Of a stretch of 64,000 bases of DNA, positions 1 through 13,700 are shown piece by piece. The DNA lies in NCBI GenBank assembly GCA_009869945.1, contig WIXG01000206.1, positions 78,472 to 142,471 on the forward strand, read 5' to 3'. This DNA comes from Mesaphorura yosii (taxonomy: Eukaryota > Arthropoda > Collembola > Poduromorpha > Tullbergiidae). The notes under the pieces are model-generated. The model was not told the origin of the DNA. It searched no databases and saw only the letters and a program-made list of their open reading frames with translations. Position 1 is the first letter of the stretch. Every line of letters begins with the position of its first letter. The position numbers were made by a program, and so were the translations under genes.

Positions 1-289
1 CGGGATCCTAAAATTTGTCAGCAGATACCCGTCCTTTGTTTCCACCGTGTGAGTCTCGACTGGGTAGTCGTGCTTCTTGCAGAATTCAGGCTGAAATTCA
101 AATATGTGACTGAATCATGCTCTTTTTTCAAAAACACGCTCTAGAAATGAGGTGGAATCGACTTACAAATGTCAGGTAGGCGTCGTCCATGTTTCCCGAC
201 GTCAAAGTTGCGTGAAGGATGCAGGAACCGTTCAGAATTTGCAGTACGCAAATTAGCACGTAATTTATCGTCAGCAATCTGGTCTTCAT
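1..289 (-). CDS. Acid lipase family (alpha/beta-hydrolase) gene, first two exons, partial
   Basis: This is the 5' end of a neutral/acid lipase of the lysosomal acid lipase / gastric lipase family, which hydrolyses triacylglycerols or cholesteryl esters and is secreted or lysosomal. Exon 1 is 289-167 (41 codons, ATG at 289-287) and exon 2 runs from 90 off the left window edge. The intron 166-91 has a GTAAGT donor and a TTTCAG acceptor, phase 0, and the frame is open in both exons. Residues 1 to about 23 form a hydrophobic signal peptide (MKTRLLTINYVLICVLQILN start). Exon 2 shows the family's N-terminal block, DYPVETHTVETKDGYLLTNF, matching the usual GYP-x-E-x-H-x-V-x-T-x-DGYIL pattern just ahead of the RIP residues. 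The catalytic Ser, Asp and His lie outside the window. Family assignment is firm; the exact subfamily is not. Confidence 0.85.
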
Positions 290-3200
290 TTTAGAGGGTG
301 CTAATTAATTCTAAAGCTAAAGCAATTTTACTAAAACTTGCGCAGAAATTCTACTACTCCTCACGTACACAGTGCGCAGCACATTTCGGAGCCTGCATCT
401 CGTGTCTTCACTGCTCCCAAGACAAGACAGTCGACGACTGAAGAAACGTGACCCAGTTAGGGTTGAAAGAGAAAACTGATTTATTAATATCTTGACCGAA
501 TATTTATAAACAAAAATATGTACAATAAAAAGGTCCAGAGAAAGTCTGGGGTGGCGATAATCCAGTCGACCTTCAACCCAAAAAGAAATTTCGATAACCT
601 GTCTTGTACTGTTCAGAACAACTTTTAGAAAGTTAAATCAGCATGCACCCACGAACAACGATGATTCAGTTCCAGTTTCAAGTCTCACCACGTCAAAACG
701 CGTCACCCCGTCGTGTCCTGTCGGTGAATTCATCTTGTTAACGTTGCCGTTAATGCAATAAACCAACTGTCAATTTGTTATCACCAAACATCATCCCGCG
801 CTCAACTCAACAAACATCTCTTTACTCGATTCTAAATCTCTTGACCGCATATTTAACACAAAACATCACTCATTTGAGACCAGCCAAAGCCGGCGTGGGC
901 TTTATCACGCGACATGTCGTATTATGTAATAAATTATGGTGTGTGGTGGCTGCGGGCTGAGAATTGTCAGGAGAGGAATTAACTACCGTGCCTGCTGCGC
1001 GGTGAGGAAAGCTCCTTTTCCTTCTTTGGTTTGATATTTTGCATTTTGCATTGCATATGCATTAATTTTGTGTTCCACAAACTGCAGAGAATGCAAACTG
1101 CACACCATGCACTGACACTTCTATTTAAGGCCGCATATGTTTTCCCCAAGGGTTGATGACAGAACCGGCATGATATATTGCGACTTTGCTCCCAGCAACG
1201 CTGCTGCAACCCAATCTTAATGAGCCACCATGCATGAATAATGCATTTCGCATGTCATTGATATGTAAATCCACGCTCCTGCCATATTTTATTATTATGA
1301 CTCTTATTATCACTTGAATAATCACACGCACTGCACCGCAAGAACACAACACACAAGGACTGACTTCAATTTCAGAATTCAATTTCGAAGAAACAATGCA
1401 ATTCGAATGAAGAAGACAAGGCTGGCCAAGCGAGTGACGATAAATTTTTATTAGGCAGCTGCGAAACCGTAAATTCGAGGGCAGCAGTTAAAATTATAAA
1501 TTTTAATTAGATTCCTTTCCGCTCGCAACTGTTGCGATTGTGAGCTGCACTCGTCTCTCCGGCATTCGCGTTCGGCCGGCCTGTAAGCCATAACTTTATG
1601 ATAATAAGAGTTTTATGGACTGCTGTAATAAAATATGGGCTCAGACTCGAAGACTGGCTAAAGCGACTAAAGACTAAACCATGTCAATTCTCAAGAAGGA
1701 TATTCTTAATGGCTCCGATAAGAGGGATTACATTTAATAGACAGACTTCGTGGAACCGCTAAACGCTAAATTTTCTGGAGCGCTGCACTGCGTTCTCTCC
1801 GCCGTGGCGTGGCTGGCACGGTGGCGTTGCGAAGTGGTATAAAAATGACAAATTGTTCTTATATAATGTGATAATGACTCTTCTATCAAATGATAATGGG
1901 CAATAACCACGTACTCTTGCGTACAGCTTCTCTCTGCCTCGGTCGTATATCAACGCATAATGGCATGGCGAGAAGCAGGAGCAGATTTCATCCGAACCAA
2001 TTCATTCAGCCACACGAATCCTCCTTCTCGGCTCGAACTGGGCTCCCATATTTCACAGTCCACAATGCATTTGAGAGATGAAGCATATTAATCTCATCTT
2101 TTCTCCCATTATCTTCATTGGCACATTTCTCTCTTCTCTTCTCTTTTCTGCTTCTGCTCTGGATCTCCTAACCGTAAAATTTCTTTTAATTCTTCCCACT
2201 AGCGCGACGTTTCCACCACAGAAGTCAAATGTACGCAAAAGCGGCGATGAGTAATGACGGCCCTCACATGTCACTTCATTTATATTAATCAACTTTTGTT
2301 GAATGAACGATAACAAAAGCGACAACACCGTGATTCCATTTCCATTTGCTCATTCACTCACGCAGTCAATTGTCAAAATGCGTCGCAGCGCAACGAGGAC
2401 ATTGGCTTACGCGCAATGTTAATGCGTATGTGGATTGTAGAATTATGATTGTGGTTTATCGACTCGGTGGATTAATGATACTCAGGCCGGGACTTTTGTC
2501 ATGTAGCTTTTGGTATTCGCTATTCGCTTGAATGAATGAACATATGCGTATGCCTGTATACGAGTTACTTCGAATGATGATTTCATATTGATGAATAGTT
2601 TCTCGTATTTCGAGTAGAGTGTAAAGCCCTGCGAGAACTAAAATCTGGTGTTTTGTATATTGTTTATGAGCCCTGCGCCAAGCGCAGCTAAAACTGGAGC
2701 CGGAGCCGTAATAACAATAGAACGCAATATATTTCAATATTGACACTGATGATGATGATAGCAGACGATAAGACGAAGCATTTCACTGCTGCTATTAATG
2801 CTCCGAACAAGCACCGCATGATATTAATGACTTTGCGCTGGAGAATTCTGCTCGCAGCTCGCATGGATCAAATATGAACGAATACAGAGCAGAGCAGTTT
2901 GGTGCTGCTTCGCCTGCGCCTGATCCAATTGGGAATTGCGTCGGGTCGACTGTTGTCCATAAATTCAGGCGAGGAGGGTAAAACATGCATTCTTATCACA
3001 TAATAATAAATTACCAATGCCATTATTTCAGTTTTCCTGATTTCCAGTGAACCCCGAAAACCATTTCGAGATTCGTGATTAATATTAGCAGCAATTTACC
3101 GTTTTTGGTACGTTTATTTATATTTCTCCATTTGCGCAATGGGACTTTTTATTCAATAACGTGAAATCATATTTTTAATCTGCAACAGATTTCGTGTACC

Positions 3201-5535
3201 CGACCTGAAAGAAAGACGCTTGCCTTGATTCAGTAAATCACACGTCAAGGGCGCCATTTCATCGTCGATCACATCACATTCACAGCTGCCCTGTAAAGCC
3301 TGAAGCCCAGTTGCTTCTAATGTAATTATAAACTTCATTCTTCTAATCAGCTGATCATAATTCATTAATTCATACCAGCCTCTGCCGTCTTTACCTGCCT
3401 GCACTCAGCCAACGCAGTATTTGCCAAAGGCAAAGGAATTTCGTAACTAATTTGTATCCTTTGCTTATGCTCGTCAAGTCAAAAATGATGTGTGCATTTA
3501 TAAAATGATAAATTACGAACAAAATTACAGCAAAACACTCCCTTGCCTATTATTCACCATTATAAACGTGTACTGAGCAAGAATACCTGCGCTGCGCGCT
3601 TCTCTGCACTGCCAACTGTAGGAATTGATTAATTGTTTCACGAATGCCGGTTTGAGTCATATTTCTTTTGTGTTTCTGGCTGTATCGGGACGTCAATCTT
3701 GAAACCAGCATCACACAACGTGAAAACCATAATGAATTGTTGGTTTTGTGAAAAGTATTCCTGCTGCCATTAACATATGTACATTTCTTTTCTACACTTA
3801 ACACGAGCTCACCTGCGCAGCGTTTCGCATAACAATGTAATACAGTGCAGGGCTTTTTGCTTTTGTGGCGGCGGTCATAAATAATGATATTATTACTGCA
3901 GTGCCCAATACATGAGAACAAGATCTGACATTCGATAAGATTGTTATTCAGCCTACACACAATTACGAGACGAGAACGAGAACGAGCCCAGACCATGAAA
4001 AGAATCGTAGGCATTGACTGCAATTTGGAGTTGGACGTGGACGGCCGGATATAAAACATAAACCTTTAACAACGGCATCTTCTTATCTCGTAGCACATAA
4101 AAGCTATACAAATACACACAGCCAGCCTTCACTCATTTAGCACGGAAATGGCAAATAAAACGAAATATTAATAAGGCAGTACGCAGAAGTCGTAAACTTC
4201 ATAAATCCGCGCTGCTGCTTTGCGGGCGCGGCGGTGGCAGAAATATTAAGGGTTCAGGTTTTATTGCGGCGGTCAAACTGCGAAGGTAAACGAGATAAAA
4301 CGCTCGAATGATTTATGCACGCTCAATTCTTCGTAACATTTTCGCAGGAAGTTGAGCACAAATAAATAGTCTACTTATGTAAATATAAATTATGTTGTTT
4401 AGCTGCTAGACGGACATTGACTGTTCTGTTCACGCGATGTGGACTCGCGAACGCCAATTGAATACCAATTCGATATTCAGCTACGGTGTAAACGGCAGCG
4501 CAGGTGTAAATAATTTGCTGTATGCTCTTGTTTACCAACACCAACACGAAACACGTAGAATATATGAAGGTTGCATACACTCATGACAGGTTCAATCCTC
4601 TCTCAACTGGACTCCAACACCAACTTCAAATCGCCAACTTCGAGCATGATAAACGCTTTTATATGATTATCATGTCATTATTCGTGTCATTGGACAAGTT
4701 GATCGAAGCTGCGTCTGCAATTCACATTCAAACTTTATTATTGTAGATAATTTAGAATTTATTGTACAAAACAATTCGTACAGCGAGACGCCAAATGAAG
4801 TTCACGAAACTCGCCAAGACACGTGAGCGTTAACATAACTTAAATGGATTTGGTGCTGGACGCTATTTTCACCTTAAATGACATCCTGTGCTGGCCTTGC
4901 GCGGCTCCCAAATGGGTCCAGAACCGCATGGCATAGTGGTCCATGCCCAACCAGTCCATTAGCCGATAATTATCACTCGCATTGCACTGGCATGCCTTTG
5001 GCCTTGGCTGTGGTGTAGATTGAAGTGGGATCCAAGCGGCGGAATTCTGTCATGATCGTGATTTCGGTTGTGCATCGTCATCGTGAGATTAGTGCTTGAG
5101 TTTGAATTGCAGCGTGTTGTAGCCAGCAACCATTTACTATGTTGAACAAATGACAATAAATTCACTACCCACATCAGCTTTAAGGCAGTGCGATCACCTA
5201 ACTAAATTTTGATAAGAATTTGATAAAATTCTTGCCCAAATCGCTAAATATTCGACCCATTAAATATGGTAGCACTTCTTGTATTTTGTGTACGTGAGCC
5301 GGTTGGCCGACCGGGTCGAGTCAGGCAGGCCAGACCATGCCCGTAAATGAGTGATCGAGTGACTTGACTTGTCCATCCATCTGTCTAACAAGGGTAATTT
5401 ATCATTCTCAACTTCCTTAATGACTCTCTATTGAGAAAAGATTCGGCAGCCACAACCAGCAATGCTTGAGTCAGGCAGGCACGGTGGCACAGCTTCATCA
5501 TCATTAGAATTATGATTACACGTATTGCAAACTCC

Positions 5536-5551
5536 ATTCATTCATTCATTC
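5536..5551. repeat. (ATTC)4 microsatellite
   Basis: Four perfect copies of ATTC. Confidence 0.9.
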
Positions 5552-5806
5552 TTGCTCCTGTCGGCTTGCCCGCCTGCCTTTTCTTTCGCATTAGCACTCG
5601 TATTCGTATTTGAGCAACTCGAAATTTTTGTATTCCATCATCATAACCGTACAACAGTATTTCATCATTCATAAAAGCAATACTGCCTTTCTGTTTTGGC
5701 TTTGGCTCTGCCTCGTCAAACCCGAAGCTCTCAAATTCCTTCATTTTTCCAATGATAAATTATATTAAATTATCAGTTTTCCACTCTTCGAGCTTTGGAT
5801 GGCAGT

Positions 5807-5826
5807 GGCAAGGCAAGGCAAGGCAA
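5807..5826. repeat. (GGCAA)4 pentamer repeat
   Basis: Four perfect copies of GGCAA. The same word recurs as doublets around 8418-8452 and related words recur across the window. Confidence 0.9.
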
Positions 5827-7785
5827 GTGAAGCAAAAAAAGAATCCATTAAGATCTCTCGTTGCTGTGTGGGAGTGGGACGGATCGAAAGTCAAGTCAAG
5901 GCAGGATCTGTGATCGCAGATTGCATGGCGTGGCTTATAAGGACTCGTGGCATGTAGCACCCAAGATAAATAACATTAAGCCGCGATCGTACGTTTTTTG
6001 GATTGACGCAAGATTTATGAGAGTCTTGAAGTCTTGAGCTAATGCGAGTGTCAGACAGCGTGTACTTCGCACAACACTGAAAAAAATTCGCCATTCGCAC
6101 TCTCAGCGTGCAGCAACACACGAGTCTTTGCCCACATAAACCGTGACAGTGACAGGAATATTCTAATTAATTGCGTGGATCCCAGTTTATGCCATTTAGG
6201 CATGTCTTTTCTCAAAACAACACTTGTAAACCATTTTTCTTCTGTGCTGGTTGGCAGTGCTGCGTCGCATCACCGTCAGACGAAGTCGTAAGCTGACAAT
6301 ATGCTGCTGTTGTCTGGCTCCGAGCATCACCATCGCCACCACCATCACCATTTCAGACGTCAATAATTTTTCATTTCTGACATTAAGCTTTTTACTCAGC
6401 CACTTACGAGCAGTCACAGCTGAAGTGCAAATCTACAAACTAGTGCGAAGTGACCAGAATGGCTTTGCAGGCGTTTGCTGTCTGTCTCCTCTGGCTTGAT
6501 GGAAGATGGATTAGTAATTGGTAATTTGCAATTACTGCGAATTACTTGCAAATTTCCTGCTCACCTCAAATGCCTATGAATTTATGAATTACGCAAGAGA
6601 CACCACGACACGCAAAAGTGGACATTAATCTTCTGATCGAGGGACTTACTTGACTTTGATGTATATTATCAGTTGATAGTTGAAGGTGTGATATTACTCA
6701 TCCACAAAGAAAGAGAAGAGTGACGGAGTGCGCTGTGGTTGTGAGTTATGGAGCAGCAGCAGTCAAATTAAATAGGAGAGTATTACGTTGCGTGGTGAGA
6801 ATCCAATATTTCTTTTCTCCTTTCAGCCCGCATTTTTTGCTCTTATTAGTCACACAGACACGGCGTGATTCCACAAAAATCGACTCCAGGCAGGAATCGT
6901 GATTCGTGATGTCGGCGAGTGAATAAAGCGATGGCTCTGTTCGGAGATGGAATAGAAGAATGTTGATAGCAATGCATGAAGGCAATGGCAATAAAAGCCA
7001 TCGCCAACCTGAAAGCCAGAGTCTAACTCGGCTGCACTGCGCACTGCATTGTGAATGTGGACTGCAAGATCCAAAGATTACAAAAGATAATCTAATGAGT
7101 TATGTAGAAGGGAGAAGAATGAGTTATTCTTCAAGCAGCACAACGCGGCAATGAACAGATTTCAGCATTCTCCTACAGCATGAATGAGAGTGAAAAATGT
7201 GGTGGAGTCATCATCATCTCATCTTCGTGCTCTCATATGTCACTCCTCAGCTAAATCTTCCTTTCAATCAATTCTTCACTGGCGGCGCTACTTTTCTCCA
7301 TTGAATCCTTCGAACTATTGAGTTATGAAGTATTCTGGTCAAATCACGTCCCGTAATCATAATTTCATAGCCACTCTTTCATCACTCATTCTATCTGCCA
7401 TAAAATTTTCTCATATGTACTGAATTACTCTGGAAAGGTAAATTCCAACTCAATTTAGCAATGCTGGGCTATTTTTCAATGAAAAAGCCGTATGGAAGCT
7501 TGTTATTGCCTGCGAAACGTTGACGTTGACACTCGTCATCAAAGTTATCAAAGTAATCATGCCACGCAAAATGCAAGACATGGACAACAACGCTGTGAGC
7601 GTGAGCCTTGTTTTGCATTGTCTTCCTTGTCTTTCTGCACAGCGCAGCGCAGCACGCAGAATATTGCACGATATTTGAGTGACAGGCCATTATTCTCCCA
7701 ATTGCAGCGGGCGAGCGAGCGTCAGGAGCGGGATGGACGGACAGGACGAAATTATATGCCCACGTATAAATGCATAATAATAAAC

Positions 7786-7800
7786 GATGATGATGATGAT
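7786..7800. repeat. (GAT)5 microsatellite
   Basis: Five perfect GAT units in non-coding DNA. Confidence 0.85.
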
Positions 7801-8354
7801 AAATGTTTGTCAGAATAAATGAGGAATAATAAAAATACATGACATCCACAAACGCCAGCTCAGCCAAGCGGCCAAGCTGTAGCCGAAGCCCATCAGTACA
7901 GAGTTTTATTCCCCATTGTCCATGTGCTTTTATTGTTATTGCATTGCTCTGCACTGTGATGGAAGTTGTGGAAGATGCGGATAAAGTCTGCTGCTGGGTA
8001 TCCATAAACAAGAGGCTGGAGAAATGCTGCTTCTGTGGATTGACGTAATTTTATAGCCGCGCTCGTTCTTCCAGCCCATTGTTATCGTGCAAGTGTAGTG
8101 AAAAAAGTAGACAATTGACAATAACAGTGTTTTATTTTATTTTATAGAAACAGACAGCCTGCACGATGGATGGGTTATTGTTATTGTCAGGTTCCAGTGC
8201 CAAAGCCAAAGCCGAAGCCAGCGTAAATGGAGGAGGAGGACTTTCCAGCTCAGCATAGCACACCACTTAAGTGCAGTGGCAAGCATGGCATGAGTCGAGT
8301 AGTGTCAGTCGCCTCGCCTGTATTGTGGATACGTTACGTGATATAAGAAGAGAC

Positions 8355-8370
8355 CTGACTGACTGACTGA
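8355..8370. repeat. (CTGA)4 microsatellite
   Basis: Four perfect CTGA units in non-coding DNA. Confidence 0.85.
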
Positions 8371-10288
8371 CGACGACTGAACAGAACATTGCACTGAAAA
8401 TGAGTGATGGACAGGACACGGCAAGGCACAGGCAAGGCAAGGCATAGGCACGGCTTTTTTGCTGTTGAGACTGTTTGTATTATTGTCCATATGATGCATG
8501 TCCAAAATGATTGTTGGCTTCATGCCTGCCTGCCTGCTAGGAATAGAAGGTAGCAAATCTATCATATTTTTTGTCCATTCTATTGTAATTTGGAATGGGT
8601 GGGGTTGTTCCCTCTGCGATACGCGTAAGTAATGTATTCGCATTCGCCAGTCGCTCATTTTTCTTCTCCAAAACAATAATTCCCGAAAGAAATAGATAGT
8701 TTCTAAATGGAAGCTGTCAAATCTTAAAATATGGCAATGCTAAATGTGCTACACTCTTTTTGTGCTGTCGTTGTGCTTCGTTCCTGTTTTGAAGTCACAC
8801 ACCACCAGAAACCTGCACCTAATCACTCGCGAACACTGCGGGACCTTGAATTTTGACTCCAGCGGTCCAGTTTGCACTGCTAAATTTGCCCTGGAAGCAA
8901 TCGAGTTCCTGTTCGTGCTCGCAGTGAAATTGAAACGGAAGAACGCCTGGACACGACAGAAGAAAAGACGCGAAGGAGTCGCCGTCGATATATTTTTCGT
9001 GCACGGCGAGCACTATTCATTAATCATGACAGCTCACTCACTGACATTCCCCATCCTATCATTGTCAACATCCCACTAAATTATCTTTCCCATTCACGAC
9101 GTGTCTCTCTTTCATTCTCTATTCTGTATTCATATTTGCCTGCCTATCCTTCGCTGTGCCATGCCGGGCCTGCCTGACATTGACTTGGCTGTCCATCATT
9201 ACTCTTCCTTCGCCATTCGCCTCTTCGTCTTCCAGTTGAGTCTCCTTCGTTCGCTTCGACAGTGTAGCGCAGCGGAATAATAACAAGCATCTATCTATCA
9301 TTCATCCGTCCATCTGCCTGCTTGCCTGTCCGCCTGTCTTTCTTTCTTCTTGGAACAGTACTGCCTCGCTCTCGCTCTTTTTACTAGTCCGATTCGTTTG
9401 ACAACAACCCACTAAATAACGACGTAAACAATTAAGCATCCTCCTTTGACGCATGTGACGGCGGCGACTTGACTGATGGGTTTGAAGGTTGAAGGCTGAG
9501 ATGGTGCAGCTTGCAAAAAAGATTCGCAAAGGTTCAATTGGCAAGTGTGAACGAGATGAAGATGAAAATGAAGATGTAAAAATGTAGACGGATAGAAGAA
9601 GCAATGCAATAACACGAACGAAGGTAGTATTCACATGACTGATAATAGAATATATTTATTTGCTTTGCCATTTTATGTTGATTAAATATATCTTTCAATT
9701 AGCATTAAGTATTCACTTTCCGTGCTTTGCTGTCTTGCTGTCTTGTACTAGTACACTAAACATTTCACTTTCACGGTCGAATCCAGCCACACGAAACAGA
9801 TACGCTTTTGTGCTGCTCTCGGCTCGTAAATATTTAGAATAATTAGAATCTCAGACTGTGGACTTTTACTAGCGATAACGATAACAGTAACAGACTAAAG
9901 ACAAGTCAAGTCAAGTGTCGAGTTGACGTTGTATTTTGCTTTTGCTCGTGTGCGTGCGAAATTGACAGAGCTACCAAAAGAACGGGAGAAAACAAAGAAC
10001 AGCTGACAGGCAGGCAGGTGATAATCTTAACAACAAAATCACTATCTTTATTAATTTGCAAGATTGCAAGGGTTAAATGCTCAAGTACAGAAACAGGAAC
10101 ACGTTTTTGTTTGTGGTGCCTAATTCTAAGCGGCGGCTGTTGGCGTATTTGAAGCAATTACTCAAGTGTGCTTATTCTTAACGCAAAGTAACGTAACGTA
10201 ATTAAAGTTAACAGCTACAACAAAGTCTTACACAAGAATTCACAATTCACAAGTTGAAAAGGAGGCGGATCGTCGGACTCGTGACAAG

Positions 10289-10294
10289 TTTATT
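10289..10294 (-). terminator. Possible polyadenylation signal of zinc-finger copy 1
   Basis: TTTATT on the plus strand reads AATAAA on the minus strand, about 505 bases after the stop codon of copy 1. The hexamer is canonical, but transcript data would be needed to choose it over a variant signal nearer the stop. Confidence 0.35.
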
Positions 10295-10798
10295 ATTGAA
10301 ACTTCCAAACCAATCAAAAATATAAAACAATACGACACGACGATCAACAGTTCACAGACAGAATTTTCACGCGCAGAGCCACAGCCACACACGACCACCA
10401 GTTTTGTATGTACATAGGAAATTGCTATTGAAAATCAGTCGTTTGATGATCATGAGTCATGATACGATACGATAATAATGAATAACGATTATGACTAATT
10501 AAATATTACGTGTAAGTGATGATTAAAGATTAATTAACTTTTAACTCCGCTCCTGCGATCGAGGCTTTGTCCTTACGTGACGAGTTTATATACAGTAATT
10601 CTTAATGGACTTTATGTGCATATAATTTAATCAAGAAAAGTAGATTCCTTTGGTAGTAGTCGAACAAACGTGGATCGTGTAAAACTAAATTGATTTTTGA
10701 CTTGGAGAGGCTATTTAGCAGCAGTGGCATTTTGCTTAAGATTGTTATAAGTTAAAGAGCCTTTATAAACACTGATGCAACAAGAATGCGAAAAGTTA

Positions 10799-13700
10799 CT
10801 ACTGGTGGACAGGCGGTCCGATCCTTTGTCCGTAGAGCGAGTACGGTGACATGTTCTGATAGTAGTTTGCAAGAGACGGTGGAGCCAGTGAAGTCGGGAG
10901 TCCGAGTCCTGGCTTGCCGGACGCAGCAGCTGCCGCGGCGGCGGCCGCTGCCGCTTGTGCGTACGGGTGATATCTTGCTGCACTGAGCGGACTGAGAGGC
11001 GGTGTCGGGTACGTTCTGGACATGGCGGCAGCCGCTGCTGCAGCAGCAGCCCCCATCGACGAGTTGAGTAGTGCATTGGAGTAGAGTGAGCTGGCGGCGG
11101 CCGAGTTCATGGCGGAGAGACTGGACGCCTCCGACGTCGAGAGGTTTGTGTGCGTACGCAGGTGCTGGAGAAGCTCTTCCGACGACGGGAACCGCTTGCC
11201 ACAGTACGACTCACCCACAATCCAGTTCTGGAATATAATAAACACGAAGTTGAAGATTACACTTGTTTTTTTTCTTTGTATTTAAATCTAAAGTATAGGC
11301 ATCCTAGTATAAGGTTTGTCACACAGCAGTGGGAAGGAAATTATTTGAATGCTGCTTTGTCTTCGTGTATTTAAAGTGCAATTTTTGAATTAATTTTATT
11401 TGGGACTATCTATCATAATGCGGAGAGCAGGGTATAATCAGCGGAACACACTTCGAAAATATTTCAAAGCTGAATCAAAGGGTAACGATGGAAAGAAAGA
11501 GAATGGTATGCGCATGTGCAAATCCTAAACTTATTCCATTTTTAGACGAACTTCCAACGTCAGTTCCCGGTGCAAGTAATCCAACCCCAGGATCGAGCAA
11601 GTCAGAAACCCGAAGGAATTCCGGAACTTGATTCTCAAGTAAATGACCCTAACTCAGAAGAAATCGTCTCAGAGCATCAGAAGAAAGTTTTAGAAATTAT
11701 TGTTGCTGAAAGAATCTCCTCATTCTGGGTGTACTTTGTCGTCACAGTGGAAAAATCTGCGGGATCAATTGGACTGAAGGATTACTTGGGATAGAACTTA
11801 GGCAACCCAAAGTGTTGCGTGAAATTCTATGTGAGAAAAAGACATTGCCGGCTGGTGTTTGTACAAACGAGATTGACAAAGATCATGCTCGGAGGGCCAG
11901 TAGCAGCTTATTCGAAGAAGTCCGGAGATAGAGTTGCTTACGAAATAAAACGTCATGAAAACCAGTCACGAGAAGAAATGGAGAAAGAAGTCTTCTTTAT
12001 TGTAAGTACTAAGGATATTCTCCAGTGAACGTTTTCTTCAGCTTCTTCGCATTCATTTTCTCTTTTCTGCATATGAATTTCAGCTCATGAGACTGAATCG
12101 CAAAGCAACAAACAGAAACACTCCTACATACCAGTGGGAAATGTTCAGACAAGAGATCTGAGACTGCAAACATGAATATGCTGACCCAGAAGGCACAACG
12201 TGATGCGTTTGTACTTGGATTTAGAAACCATCATATAATGTGTCTTGACGAAAATTGCTCTGGCTCTCATATTCACAATCGTGAACATCGCGCTTATTAT
12301 GGAAAACTTCACTGCGAAGATGATGATATCAAATTACTGAATTTTGAACAAAGGGATCTTTCGTTCTCTGGCTCCGAAAGAGATTAGCGTGGAACCTTGC
12401 TAATAATTAATCAGTTTCTTTAAATCTGTTTCGGTCTGAAATTCTTGTTATATTTCCTTTTGTCAATCTAAGTGTCCTGATTAAAATATCCCGTCTGGGA
12501 ACTTTGCTGTAATTGCTTGGGGGTTTCAAAGTTTCAATAGATTACATAAGCATGCTTGTAGTTATCAAGTTATTTACGTACGCAAATGTAGGGTCTCTGC
12601 GAGTGCTGCTGTTGAGCCGCTGCGACCGCTTGAGCCTGACTTAAGAACGATGATTGATACGCAGTTGAGGTTGGTGGAGGTGGAAGTCCGAGGCCGGCCA
12701 TGAAAGGCGGAAGTCCGACTGCAAACTTCTGGTGATCACACTGAACACAACCGGCTGGACAAATTCCGGCAGAATTTGGAGTCGCGCCTGGATGTGGAGG
12801 TCCAAATCCTGGAAAACCGGCAGCAGCAGCTGCAGCGGCGGCGTTTGCCATCATTCCTTGAAGGCTCAGAGAGCAACCGGTACAATACGGATCCTTGCAC
12901 ACGGGCACGATGGTCTCTCCTCCAGCGGGAGTTTTTACTCTGGTGTAACTCACGTACGGAGAACCGGCGCCTGCCTGCTGCATGAGGGACGACGGGTAGC
13001 CTGCAGCGGCAAACAAGTGAGCGGATGGAGGAGCGAAGAACGCTGGTCTCATTGCAGGATTCGTGGGATCAAATCCAGGCGGATAATGCGCCGCAAGAGC
13101 ACTTAAACTTGATAAAGCACTAGATCCGTTCTTTCCGAACCCGTCTTTGCCATTTAAGCCGTGGCCGTGAAGAACTTCAAGTCCGGATCGAATGATTGGA
13201 GAAGCCCCTCGTTCACTGCTATTGCTACCGTCCGTATTGTTCGAGTTATTGGCATTATTTGTTTTAGGAGAGAGCTTTCCACTTCCACTTTCCGAAGATG
13301 AACTAGAATTATTGTTTTTCTCACTGGCTCCATTCGTTAGCGGAGCACCACCGCTGTGCGACGGAGAGGTCGGCGATTTACGTGCACTTTTAGCAGATGA
13401 TGATGAAGTCTCGTGTGGAGAAGACGAAGCTGGTCGTTTTGATGTTGATTTTACTCTTTCGTGGTGATTAGTTTCGGATTTATTAGGAGGAGATGAGTCG
13501 GATTTCAATTTGGATGAGGATGACTCATAAGGTTTAAACGCAGGAGATGATTTCCCAAAAGAGGAAGACAGCGTCGAGAGCGAGGACGAGCTGGACGTGG
13601 ATGGAGTTGTGGACTTGGTCGTCGTGTTTGAAGAGCTTCCTCCACTTCGTGGTCGGGAGTTGGTGTCTCTTTCCAGAGTGCCACATTTGATTGAATTATT

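Larger units (their letters stand above)
290..10798. other. Long non-coding stretch between the lipase start and zinc-finger copy 1
   Basis: No open frame here has family motifs, splice partners or steady coding composition. The longest open frames (7469-8011 and 3550-4059, both minus) are low-complexity or hydrophobic chance reads. The stretch holds many short tandem repeats: (ATTC)4 at 5536-5551, (GGCAA)4 at 5807-5826, (GAT)5 at 7786-7800 and (CTGA)4 at 8355-8370. The right end contains the probable 3' UTR of zinc-finger copy 1. The rest is plausibly regulatory DNA for that gene, but this is inference. Confidence 0.5.

Noticed and set aside
3550-4059. 169-codon minus-strand open frame
   Set aside because: No motif and no supporting splice sites; the length is possible by chance in a 10-kb non-coding stretch.
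7469-8011. 180-codon minus-strand open frame
   Set aside because: Mixed low-complexity and hydrophobic runs (for example a His run from a GAT repeat), no domain, no splice partners, overlapping unrelated frames on the other strand.
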